The notes: generated by a model from the letters alone, not told the origin. 16,014 nt of DNA from an uncultured Polynucleobacter sp. (GCA_937996825.1 CALKUJ010000158.1:1-16014), one strand, 5' to 3'; positions 6,513-13,188 are shown, counted from the first letter of the stretch. Translations and numbers: made by a program.

Positions 6513-7169
6513 TTACTTACCTACATAAGTATTTAAATTAATACCTTCTTTAGTCATGATGCGAGCCACTACTGGTAAAGCAGCTATTGCTGCAGCATAA
6601 CGTTGGTACTGTGGGTAGTTGGCTGGATTGATGCCGGCCATGCCTGCCCAACGAATGAAAGCTACAGCGTAAAGATCAGCAGGAGTCAATTGAGTGCCAC
6701 AGATGAAGTCGCGACCGTCGGCCACTGATTTATCAATTTCAATCAATTGAGTTTTGAACATCTCTAGCGCCATGGTTTTAACACCAGCTTTACCTGCTTC
6801 ATCGCCAAAGCGTTCAGGTCTAAAAACTCTGGTGAAGGTTGGGTGAACCGTGTTGTTCATCCAGGCAAGCATTGATAATGCTTGCGCTTTTTCCATTGGG
6901 TCGCTTGGGAATATGTTTGCTTTTGGGAATGTTTCATTCAAGAAGTTGGTGATAGCAATCACTTGTGTGAGTAATTGACCGTCAACAATCAAAGCAGGCA
7001 CTTGGCTTCTTGGATTAATGGCTTGGTATTCAGGTTTTAAGTGTTCGCCATTGCGCAGAGTAATCACGGTCGATGAAAAATCCTGACCATGTGTTTCTTT
7101 CACTAACTCAAGCATCACATGAGGAACAAAAGAACAGGTTCCTGGGCAGTAATACAAATGCAAATTCAT
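6513..7169 (-). CDS. Glutathione S-transferase family protein (beta-class-like)
   Basis: A 218-residue cytosolic GST. The N-terminal thioredoxin-like domain begins NLHLYYCPGTCSFVPH; Cys12 in P-G-T-C-S aligns with the catalytic-region Cys10 of beta-class enzymes. The cis-proline loop is SQVPAL (Pro58). The C-terminal all-helical domain contains the usual N-capping S/T-x-x-D motif in TPADLYAVAF. One feature is off: the loop that normally reads E/D-S/G and binds the gamma-glutamyl part of glutathione reads LTQVIAI here (Gln69-Val70), so glutathione binding may be changed. The start is the ATG at 7169, preceded by AAGGGGAT; an in-frame ATG at 7223 would add 18 residues without GST homology. It diverges from nnrD and converges on copA. 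Substrate unknown. Confidence 0.88.
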   Translation of the reverse strand: MNLHLYYCPGTCSFVPHVMLELVKETHGQDFSSTVITLRNGEHLKPEYQAINPRSQVPALIVDGQLLTQVIAITNFLNETFPKANIFPSDPMEKAQALSMLAWMNNTVHPTFTRVFRPERFGDEAGKAGVKTMALEMFKTQLIEIDKSVADGRDFICGTQLTPADLYAVAFIRWAGMAGINPANYPQYQRYAAAIAALPVVARIMTKEGINLNTYVGK

Positions 7170-7191
7170 TGATGATCCCCTTTTTTGTTGT

Positions 7192-7211
7192 AGTCTTGAG
7201 TATAGACTCAA
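7192..7211. promoter_or_regulatory. Symmetric gst/nnrD divergent promoter element
   Basis: The 52 bases between the gst and nnrD start codons contain two overlapping dyads: TTGAGT-4-ACTCAA (7196-7211) and AGTCT-7-AGACT (7192-7208). On the minus strand the centre reads TATACT (7204-7199), a good -10 for gst; on the plus strand the same bases give TATAGA (7201-7206), a possible -10 for nnrD. It may be a shared bidirectional promoter, an operator, or both. The -35 matches are weak in both directions. Confidence 0.4.
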
Positions 7212-7221
7212 TAAAAAATTC

Positions 7222-8094
7222 ATGAATCCTCAAGAACTCAATTCGCTACATCTGCTCAATCGTCTGGTCCGTCAGCCTCATGAGCACAAAGGCCATGCTG
7301 GTAAGGTCTTGATCATTGGTGGTGCTAGTGGGATGGCTGGCGCTGCTTTATTGGCTGGTAGAGCAGCCCTTCATGCTGGAGCTGGTTGGGTGGTGATTGG
7401 TTTTTTAGATGAGCGCGCCTTAGCCGTGCTTTCAGACCAACCTGAATTGATGTTGAATCACGCATCAAAAGAAATCATTCAAGAAACTCGAGCTGATGTA
7501 TTGGCCATTGGTCCTGGATTAGGGCAGAGCGAGCAAGCTCATGATTTATTGAGCCAAGCATTGCAGTCCTCTGCTTTATTGATCATCGATGCGGATGGCC
7601 TTAATTTAATCGCCACTCATCCTGAGCTTCTCCAGCAACTCAAGCTTCGACCATCATTGAGCACAGTGATCACGCCTCACCCAGGTGAGGCTGCAAGATT
7701 ACTCAATACAACGCCCGAGCAAATTCAAATCAATAGACCACTGGCAATTGATCAGTTGGTCGCTTTAACGGGGGCTGTTGTTGTTCTTAAAGGACAAAAT
7801 ACTTTGATCAAGCCACCGAATGCATCAACTCAATTAAATGAGGCAACCAGGGTGTGTCTGAAGGGTCATCCTGGTATGGGTGTGGCTGGTATGGGAGATG
7901 TATTGACTGGGGTGATTGCAGCTATCATGAGTCAAGGCATCAAGCATCAAATCAACCCGTTTGAGGCGAGTTGCCTTGCCGTTGAACTTCATGCGGCTGC
8001 AGCTGATGCCCTTTTAAATCAAGGGATTGGCCCAATCGGGCTGACACCCTCAGAAGTCATCTTAGAGATACGAAATTTGATAAATATCCAATAA
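7222..8094 (+). CDS. nnrD: ADP-dependent (S)-NAD(P)H-hydrate dehydratase
   Basis: A 290-residue ribokinase-fold enzyme that dehydrates damaged (S)-NADHX and NADPHX back to NAD(P)H using ADP. Family motifs in order: HKGHAGKVLIIGG (22-34), GPGLG (97-101), IIDADGLNL (121-129), TPHPGE (151-156) and the catalytic G-x-GD-V-L-T-G loop with Asp226. The usual N-P-G-M in the preceding turn reads H-P-G-M (His216), a mild departure. Only the dehydratase half is present; the epimerase half (NnrE), fused in many bacteria, would have to be encoded elsewhere. No Shine-Dalgarno sequence precedes the ATG, and the upstream start of gst is only 52 bases away, so the mRNA leader must be short or absent. A small membrane-protein gene follows after 59 bases and is probably on the same transcript. 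Confidence 0.92.
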   Translation: MNPQELNSLHLLNRLVRQPHEHKGHAGKVLIIGGASGMAGAALLAGRAALHAGAGWVVIGFLDERALAVLSDQPELMLNHASKEIIQETRADVLAIGPGLGQSEQAHDLLSQALQSSALLIIDADGLNLIATHPELLQQLKLRPSLSTVITPHPGEAARLLNTTPEQIQINRPLAIDQLVALTGAVVVLKGQNTLIKPPNASTQLNEATRVCLKGHPGMGVAGMGDVLTGVIAAIMSQGIKHQINPFEASCLAVELHAAAADALLNQGIGPIGLTPSEVILEIRNLINIQ

Positions 8095-8153
8095 AAAGTC
8101 CTTTTTCATGGATAATATGGGTTGTAGCTAATATTTTGATTAGGGAGCTTTAA

Positions 8154-8288
8154 ATGAACGAATGGCACACCGAGAGTAAAGACGAAATCAACCAAAAAAT
8201 CATCACATTGATCGTGATGTTAGCCGCCGCTACATGTTTAGCAATTTTGTTCGCTCTGGCTGCTGCTCATATCGGTTACGTTCTGTAA
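8154..8288 (+). CDS. 44-residue single-span membrane protein, unknown
   Basis: A short gene encoding 44 residues. The start is well supported: AGGGAG with six bases to the ATG. The first 15 residues are hydrophilic (MNEWHTESKDEINQK), then a strongly hydrophobic Ala/Leu/Ile-rich helix runs from about residue 16 to 38 (IITLIVMLAAATCLAILF and following), and the protein ends AHIGYVL. With no positive charges at the end and a mixed-charge N-terminus containing Lys15 at the membrane edge, an N-in orientation is likely. It lies between nnrD and a strong intrinsic terminator, as expected for a real last gene of a transcript. I do not recognise it; small proteins of this shape often act as subunits or modulators of larger membrane complexes, but nothing here names the partner. 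Confidence 0.75.
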   Translation: MNEWHTESKDEINQKIITLIVMLAAATCLAILFALAAAHIGYVL

Positions 8289-8302
8289 TCCAAACAAGTT
8301 AT

Positions 8303-8340
8303 AAAAAAGCTGCCTTAGTTTCCTAAGGCAGCTTTTTTTT
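8303..8340. terminator. Strong bidirectional intrinsic terminator
   Basis: The core stem GCTGCCTTAG (8309-8318) pairs exactly with CTAAGGCAGC (8323-8332) around a TTTC loop. It is flanked by an A-run on the left (8303-8308) and a run of eight T on the right, so it has a U-tract in both directions. It ends the nnrD/small-protein transcript and, from the other side, the rhlE-ubiC transcript. The remaining bases to 8413 are T-rich and I see nothing else in them. Confidence 0.93.
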
Positions 8341-8413
8341 ATTCTTTCTTTTTTATTTTCACAATTCCCTTTGCTCTTTTCTTATTCATGAGCATTTCTT
8401 GTTCGTGAATCTT

Positions 8414-8914
8414 TTATTTAATTTGATCAAGTAACTCAGGTAAGAAAAATTCACTGATCAAAATAGGGTGGCCACGTAATTGGTAGAGGCTTCTTCTTCC
8501 CCAGCCCAAGCCAGGTATTTCGGTAATTTCTCGCAAAAGAATTGGCGCAAGCCCTTTTTTAAAAAGTACTTCGCCCAATGGCTTGCTTCCAAGTTGTAGA
8601 ACATCACGATTGACACCTGTTGAGCTGCTGGTGGGTAAAACACTGCGAGCAAAAACAACTGGAGTGTCATTAACGCAAAGATAGACTTCTCGAATGCGAC
8701 AGCGACGAATGGATGGCCCAAATAAGGCCACTTCATCTTCTAACAGGCTTTGCCTGCCATCGCTCAAAACCTCAACAGTGACAGTTGATTGGGTTTTTTC
8801 GGCAATGAGTTGTGTGAGGGAGTGGGGGTTGCTTAACCAGTCTTGCCAGACCAACGGTGCTGCATGCAGCACCGTGTGATCAAGATTTAACCAAGACCGG
8901 CAAAGCTTTTTCAT
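8414..8914 (-). CDS. ubiC: Chorismate pyruvate-lyase
   Basis: A 166-residue cytosolic enzyme that removes pyruvate from chorismate to give 4-hydroxybenzoate, the first committed step of ubiquinone synthesis. Length matches Escherichia coli UbiC (165). Conserved parts: IREVYL with Arg75 aligned to catalytic Arg76; VVFARSVLP (residues about 86-94); LGSKPLGEVLF (about 108-118); WGRRSLY; and LISEFFLPEL with Glu155, the other key active-site residue. All are intact. The ATG directly follows the rhlE stop with no base between (TAAATG on the coding strand) and there is no independent ribosome-binding site, so translation is probably coupled to rhlE. A ubiA-type prenyltransferase, the next pathway step, is not in the window. 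Confidence 0.92.
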   Translation of the reverse strand: MKKLCRSWLNLDHTVLHAAPLVWQDWLSNPHSLTQLIAEKTQSTVTVEVLSDGRQSLLEDEVALFGPSIRRCRIREVYLCVNDTPVVFARSVLPTSSSTGVNRDVLQLGSKPLGEVLFKKGLAPILLREITEIPGLGWGRRSLYQLRGHPILISEFFLPELLDQIK

Positions 8915-10303
8915 TTACGCAAATGAGCGCTTTTGACCTGATGATTTACCGCCGCCAAATTTAGGACCTGAAGAAGGCTTGCCTGAGCCAGCGAACTTAG
9001 GACCAGTTGGCTTTGCAAAATGATTTTGCTTGAATGTTTTACCTTCACCTTGACCATGACGGTTAGATGCATTGCTTGCACCTTTGCCACCAAAAGATCT
9101 GCCTGGGCGACCAGAACCTGGACGGTGTGATGGTTTGCGTGATTTTTCTTGTGGCTCAAGTCCAGGAATCACTTCAGCTTGTAATGGCTGTTGTGTGTAC
9201 TGTTCAATCGCACGAATCTTTGAGCGATCGCGGTGCTCAGCCAAAGTGATGGCGACACCACTGCGACCAGCACGACCTGTACGACCAATGCGGTGAACGT
9301 AATCTTCAGCTTTCATTGGTAAACCAAAGTTGATCACGTGTGTAATCGTTGGAACGTCGATACCGCGGGCAGCCACATCAGTTGCTACCAAGATACGGGT
9401 TTGACCTTTGCGCAATGATTGCAAGCGACGATTACGAACAGCTTGAGGCATCGCACCGTGAAGGGCAGTTGCTTCGTGGCCGTCAGCACGCAATGAATCA
9501 GCAATTGATTCACTGTCTACTTGAGTGCTAGCAAATACAACGGCTTGTTCCATCGTTGGATCTGATAACCAGTGGCTCAATAATTTGTGCTTGTGCGCAA
9601 TGCTGTCTGCCCAATGCAATGTTTGAGAAATGTTTTCATGTTTGTCATGAGCGCTGGCCAATTCAATACGACCAGGATTGTTCATGAGGCTTGTGGCCAA
9701 TTGCATGATGCGTGGAGCAAATGTTGCTGAGAACATCAATGTTTGACCGCGGTCTGAGCATAGTTCATGAATGGCTTCAATGTCGTCTTGGAAACCAAGA
9801 TCTAACATGCGGTCAGCTTCGTCAACAATCATGCATTTCACTTTATCTAAGCGAATAGCGCGGCTGTTGCTCAAATCCAATAAACGACCAGGTGTTGCAA
9901 CAACTAAGTTGGCACCCTTGATCTGAGAAATTTGTTTACCGTAAGGCATGCCACCCATGATGGTTGCAATACGAATGCCGCGAGCAAATTTCACCAAATT
10001 AATAGCGTCTGCACTGACTTGCTGAGCAAGTTCACGTGTTGGGCATAAAACCAACACTTGTGGCTCGGCACGACCTGGAACAGGTTTACCGTTTGGATTG
10101 GCTGCTAGCAATTGATTCAATAAAGGCAATAAGAAGGCGGCAGTTTTTCCACTACCTGTTTGGCTGCTCACCATCCAGTCGCCACCAGTTAAGGCAGCAG
10201 GGATCACTTTTTCTTGTACAGGAGTAGCCTGTGTATAGCCAAGAGCTTCAGTTGCTTGAAGTAGGGGTTGGGCTAAGCCCAGTTCTTTAAAACTAATAGT
10301 CAT
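8915..10303 (-). CDS. rhlE: DEAD-box ATP-dependent RNA helicase, RhlE family
   Basis: A 462-residue RNA helicase with every core motif: Q motif (ATPVQEKVIP), motif I TGSGKT (49-54), PTRELA, TPGR, DEAD (161-164), SAT (192-194), VATDVAARGID and HRIGRTGR (338-345). From about residue 386 to the end is a low-complexity tail rich in Lys, Gly, Ser and Arg with GPKF repeated twice; such tails tether the enzyme to RNA and ribosome precursors. RhlE proteins act in ribosome assembly and mRNA decay and often matter in the cold. The start is not certain: ATG 10303 begins the conserved MTISF-x-x-L, GTG 10309 has better spacing (six bases) from AAGGG, and ATG 10315 touches AAGGG directly. The leader contains a hairpin covering this region. 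ubiC follows without a gap. Confidence 0.95.
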   Translation of the reverse strand: MTISFKELGLAQPLLQATEALGYTQATPVQEKVIPAALTGGDWMVSSQTGSGKTAAFLLPLLNQLLAANPNGKPVPGRAEPQVLVLCPTRELAQQVSADAINLVKFARGIRIATIMGGMPYGKQISQIKGANLVVATPGRLLDLSNSRAIRLDKVKCMIVDEADRMLDLGFQDDIEAIHELCSDRGQTLMFSATFAPRIMQLATSLMNNPGRIELASAHDKHENISQTLHWADSIAHKHKLLSHWLSDPTMEQAVVFASTQVDSESIADSLRADGHEATALHGAMPQAVRNRRLQSLRKGQTRILVATDVAARGIDVPTITHVINFGLPMKAEDYVHRIGRTGRAGRSGVAITLAEHRDRSKIRAIEQYTQQPLQAEVIPGLEPQEKSRKPSHRPGSGRPGRSFGGKGASNASNRHGQGEGKTFKQNHFAKPTGPKFAGSGKPSSGPKFGGGKSSGQKRSFA

Positions 10304-10311
10304 AGTCACGC

Positions 10312-10331
10312 ACATCCCTTAGGAGGGATGT
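10312..10331 (-). promoter_or_regulatory. Hairpin over the rhlE ribosome-binding site
   Basis: In the rhlE mRNA, ACATCCCT (10331-10324) can pair perfectly with AGGGATGT (10319-10312) around a four-base CCTA loop. The 3' arm contains most of the only Shine-Dalgarno-like sequence (AAGGG, 10320-10316) and the first candidate ATG (10315). Pairing would hide the translation start. The structure is visible; any regulatory effect is inferred. Confidence 0.55.
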
Positions 10332-10441
10332 CCTTTCTGTGGTTTGGTCAATTAAGGCATCGACCAACAGACAAACAAAAAGGCATGATGTTCTCTAAAG
10401 CAGAACTCTGGCTGGGGGCGATGTTTCATACTACAAAGCGG

Positions 10442-10450
10442 ATTATGCCA
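10442..10450 (-). promoter_or_regulatory. Putative extended -10 promoter of rhlE
   Basis: On the minus strand TGG-CATAAT forms an extended -10 (TGn plus a 5/6 match to TATAAT). No convincing -35 is seen, as is allowed for extended -10 promoters. Transcription would start near 10435 and give an untranslated leader of about 130 bases. Confidence 0.4.
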
Positions 10451-10510
10451 TACTTTCGGTTTTATTGCTGCACCGCATAAATGAGCCGTCAGGATAGTGA
10501 TGGTTTGCTT

Positions 10511-10519
10511 TGCTAAGAT
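10511..10519 (+). promoter_or_regulatory. Putative extended -10 promoter of ppa
   Basis: TGC-TAAGAT (10511-10519) is an extended -10 with a 4/6 core match and no good -35. Transcription would begin near 10526, leaving a leader of about 27 bases that contains the GGAG of ppa. The rest of the 249-base gap between rhlE and ppa shows no gene. Confidence 0.35.
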
Positions 10520-10552
10520 TCGTCCCAACTAAATGTATTGCATGGAGAAAAA

Positions 10553-11086
10553 ATGAGCTTAAACAACGTTCAACCAGGATCAAAGATCCCAGATCAGTTC
10601 AATGTCATCATTGAAATTCCGATGAATTCAGACCCTGTGAAGTATGAAGTGGATAAGGAGTCTGGCGCGGTATTCGTGGATCGTTTCATGGGTACAGCCA
10701 TGCATTACCCATGCAACTATGGCTATATCCCACAAACATTGTCAGAAGACGGAGATCCTGCTGACGTGTTGGTTTTGACACCATTCCCAATTCCACCAGG
10801 CGTTGTGATCACTTGCCGTGCTTTGGGCGTGTTGCACATGGATGATGAATCAGGTGGTGACGCTAAGTTATTGGCGGTTCCAACTGAAAAGATCCTGCCA
10901 ATGTACGCTGATATCCAGAAAATGGAAGATTTGAACCCATTGGTGACTCAACAGATTCAGCACTTCTTTGAGCACTACAAAGACCTTGAAAAAGGTAAGT
11001 GGGTAAAAGTAAAAGGTTGGGAAGGTATTGATGCTGCCAAGAAAGAAATCATGGGCAGCGTAGAGCGTTACAACAAGACTAAATAA
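10553..11086 (+). CDS. ppa: Inorganic pyrophosphatase (family I)
   Basis: A 177-residue soluble enzyme that hydrolyses pyrophosphate to two phosphates, pulling nucleotide, NAD and protein synthesis forward. Length matches the bacterial family (E. coli 176). The signature D-G-D-P-A-D-V-L-V is at 66-74, giving the metal-binding Asp66, Asp68 and Asp71. Other conserved active-site regions are VIIEIP (18-23, Glu21), the K-Y-E-V-D stretch (30-34), VDRF (42-45, Arg44) and NYGYIP (55-60). The start is ATG 10553, with GGAG five bases upstream; an in-frame TTG at 10538 is less likely. It precedes nadE, whose reaction (directly, and through NadD) releases pyrophosphate, so the order makes biochemical sense, but a terminator-shaped hairpin separates them. 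Confidence 0.96.
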   Translation: MSLNNVQPGSKIPDQFNVIIEIPMNSDPVKYEVDKESGAVFVDRFMGTAMHYPCNYGYIPQTLSEDGDPADVLVLTPFPIPPGVVITCRALGVLHMDDESGGDAKLLAVPTEKILPMYADIQKMEDLNPLVTQQIQHFFEHYKDLEKGKWVKVKGWEGIDAAKKEIMGSVERYNKTK

Positions 11087-11105
11087 GCAGTCTTCTGACG
11101 CTAAG

Positions 11106-11145
11106 CGGAGGCAATGGGATAATGTTTCTCATGCCTCCGTTTTTT
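11106..11145 (+). terminator. Terminator-shaped hairpin spanning the nadE start
   Basis: CGGAGGCA (11106-11113) pairs exactly with TGCCTCCG (11132-11139), followed by six T (11140-11145). It has the form of an intrinsic terminator for ppa, with a long 18-base loop. The left arm contains the nadE Shine-Dalgarno GGAGG, the loop contains ATG 11122 and the A of ATG 11131, and the T-run codes for two Phe residues. It may act as a translation-sensitive attenuator. Confidence 0.65.
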
Positions 11146-12759
11146 ATTGCCCTATCTCAGTCAAACCCCGTTCTTGGTGATTTAGCCAAGAACGCGCAGT
11201 TAATTCTTGAAGATGCAAAAAAATCTGCTGCCCAGGGCGCCAAGTTATTGGTGACACCTGAGTTATCTCTCACGGGTTATCCACCTGAAGATTTACTTCT
11301 AAGAGATGCATTCATCCAAGCTGTTGACCAGCAATTGAATCAATTGGCCCAAGCTTTGGCCATCTATCCAGATCTGAGGGTCTTAGTGGGTCACCCCCAA
11401 AGAACATCTGCTGGTTTACAAAACATGGCCAGTATTTTGTTCAAAGGCAAAGTGATTGCCTCTTACGCCAAACAAAAATTGCCCAATCATGAAGTCTTTG
11501 ATGAGGTGAGATATTTTGAGCCAGGCAAGGACGCCTGCGTGGTTGATATTGATGGGACAAAAGTAGGCGTTCTCATTTGTGAGGATGCTTGGCACAGTGG
11601 TCCAGCAGCCCAGGCCAAGCATGCAGGAGCCGAGCTCTTGATTGTCTCTAATGCATCGCCTTACCATTTAGAGAAACAAGACCTACGCCAACAAGTGATC
11701 AAGTCCATTGTTTTAGAAACTGGTTTGCCTTTGGTTTATTTGAATGCTGTTGGCGGTCAAGATGAATTGGTTTTTGATGGCGCTTCTTTTGCCTTGAATA
11801 AGTCTGGTGAGGTCGCTTTGAGTCTGCCCCACTTTAAAGAGTGTTTGGCATTCATTGAATTTAAGCGAGAGCAAGATACCAATGACTTGGTAAAAAATAC
11901 CATCAGTCCAGTCACTTCGATTGAGGAGCAAGTCTATGACGCCTTGGTATTGGGCGTTAAGGACTATTTGAATAAAAATGGCTTTCCAGGTGCGATCATT
12001 GGTTTATCTGGTGGTGTTGATTCAGCCTTGGTTTTAGCGATTGCCGTGGATGCATTGGGCGCTGATAAGGTTCGTGCGGTGATGATGCCTTCACGCTATA
12101 CCGCTGACATATCTTGGATTGATGCCAAGCACATGGCTGATAACTTGGGTGTGCAATACGATGAAATCAACATTGCACCGATGGTGGATGCTTTTGATGC
12201 TTCATTGGCCACTGAGTTTAAGGGTTTGCCGGTTGATGCCACTGAAGAAAATATCCAAGCAAGGGTGCGTGGCACTTTATTGATGGCTTTGTCGAATAAA
12301 TCGGGTCGCATTGTTTTGACCACAGGTAACAAGAGTGAAATGGCGGTGGGTTACTGCACACTGTATGGTGATATGGCTGGTGGTTTTGCTGTGATCAAAG
12401 ACGTTGCTAAAACCTTGGTGTATCGCTTGTGCCGCTATAGAAATCAGATTTCATCAGTGATTCCTGAGCGTATTTTGACCAGGGCTCCTTCAGCTGAATT
12501 AAGACCTGATCAAAAAGACCAGGACAGCTTGCCTGAATATGATGTGTTGGATGCCATTCTTGCTTTGTATATGGAGCAAGACGAATCGATTCAATCCATC
12601 ATTGATCGTGGCTTTAAAGCTGAGGATGTAGAAAAGGTCACACGTTTAATCAAGATCAATGAATACAAGCGTCGCCAAGCGCCGATTGGCGTTAGGATCA
12701 CTCAAAGGGCTTTTGGCCGGGATTGGCGTTACCCCATCACCAATAAGTTCCGCGCTTGA
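11122..12759 (+). CDS. nadE: Glutamine-dependent NAD+ synthetase
   Basis: A 545-residue two-domain enzyme that amidates nicotinic acid adenine dinucleotide to NAD+ using ATP and glutamine. The N-terminal nitrilase-like glutaminase domain has the catalytic triad Glu47 (TPELSLTGYPPEDLLL), Lys117 (AKQKLPNHEVFDE) and Cys153 (LICEDAW). The C-terminal synthetase domain has the pyrophosphate-binding SGGVDS loop (296-301) and TTGNKSEMAVGY (about 405). Conserved homology begins at FFIALSQSN, so translation must start at ATG 11122 or ATG 11131. GGAGG (11107-11111) lies 10 bases before the first, a rather long gap. Both starts sit inside the hairpin described separately. The gene is followed by glnB after 55 bases; PII proteins control this type of NadE in at least one other proteobacterium (Azospirillum), so the pairing may be functional. 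Confidence 0.95.
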   Translation: MFLMPPFFIALSQSNPVLGDLAKNAQLILEDAKKSAAQGAKLLVTPELSLTGYPPEDLLLRDAFIQAVDQQLNQLAQALAIYPDLRVLVGHPQRTSAGLQNMASILFKGKVIASYAKQKLPNHEVFDEVRYFEPGKDACVVDIDGTKVGVLICEDAWHSGPAAQAKHAGAELLIVSNASPYHLEKQDLRQQVIKSIVLETGLPLVYLNAVGGQDELVFDGASFALNKSGEVALSLPHFKECLAFIEFKREQDTNDLVKNTISPVTSIEEQVYDALVLGVKDYLNKNGFPGAIIGLSGGVDSALVLAIAVDALGADKVRAVMMPSRYTADISWIDAKHMADNLGVQYDEINIAPMVDAFDASLATEFKGLPVDATEENIQARVRGTLLMALSNKSGRIVLTTGNKSEMAVGYCTLYGDMAGGFAVIKDVAKTLVYRLCRYRNQISSVIPERILTRAPSAELRPDQKDQDSLPEYDVLDAILALYMEQDESIQSIIDRGFKAEDVEKVTRLIKINEYKRRQAPIGVRITQRAFGRDWRYPITNKFRA

Positions 12760-12763
12760 TATT

Positions 12764-12793
12764 TTGATGTCTTGTTAGAAATTTAGGTATCAT
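12764..12793 (+). promoter_or_regulatory. Putative sigma-70 promoter of glnB
   Basis: TTGATG (12764-12769, 4/6) and TATCAT (12788-12793, 5/6) are 18 bases apart. Transcription would start near 12800 with a leader of about 15 bases that keeps the AGGAG at 12804. It suggests that glnB can be expressed independently of nadE. I see no sigma-54 (GG-N10-GC) element here. Confidence 0.5.
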
Positions 12794-12814
12794 CAAATTT
12801 ATTAGGAGATGAAT

Positions 12815-13153
12815 ATGAAACAAGTTACAGCAATCATTAAGCCGTTTAAATTGGATGAGGTCCGCGAGGGCTTGGCTGAATTGGGCGTCACAGGTTTGAC
12901 AGTGACTGAAGTCAAAGGCTTTGGCCGTCAAAAAGGGCACACTGAGCTCTACCGCGGCGCTGAATACGTGGTGGATTTCTTGCCAAAAATCAAGGTTGAA
13001 GTGGTGGTCGCTGATGATCGCGTTGAAGCCGTGATTGATGCGATTGTTAAAGCTGCTCACACTGGAAAAATTGGTGATGGCAAAATCTTCGTATCGCCAA
13101 TTGAACAAGTGATCCGTATCCGCACTGGTGAAACTAACGAATCAGCTGTTTGA
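12815..13153 (+). CDS. glnB: Nitrogen regulatory PII protein
   Basis: A 112-residue PII signalling protein, exactly the family length. It opens MKQVTAIIKPFKLDEVREGL and contains the full T-loop KGFGRQKGHTELYRGAEYVVDFLPK region with the uridylylation site Tyr51, and the C-terminal signature TGKIGDGKIFV for ATP binding. As a trimer it senses 2-oxoglutarate, ATP/ADP and, through uridylylation by GlnD, glutamine. Known targets of the family are GlnE, NtrB, AmtB and, in some bacteria, NAD synthetase. The start is ATG 12815, six bases after AGGAG; ATG 12809 touches the AGGAG and is rejected. No amtB follows, which favours GlnB over GlnK, although sequence alone does not separate them. A terminator follows the gene. 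Confidence 0.95.
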   Translation: MKQVTAIIKPFKLDEVREGLAELGVTGLTVTEVKGFGRQKGHTELYRGAEYVVDFLPKIKVEVVVADDRVEAVIDAIVKAAHTGKIGDGKIFVSPIEQVIRIRTGETNESAV

Positions 13154-13188
13154 TAAAAATCTCTTAACTGAGATCTCTTCTCAAAATG

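Noticed and set aside
8339..8395. An 18-codon Lys-rich frame downstream of ubiC on the minus strand
   Set aside because: There is no ribosome-binding site and its lysines come simply from an A-rich strand; it runs into the terminator.
10542..10556. A four-codon ATG...TGA frame overlapping the ppa start
   Set aside because: Its ATG overlaps the ppa Shine-Dalgarno and it has none of its own, so initiation there is unlikely.
12737..13108. A 123-codon open frame antisense to glnB
   Set aside because: It is opposite a highly conserved PII gene with its own ribosome-binding site and promoter, has no Shine-Dalgarno sequence, and its composition is that of a reverse-complement shadow.
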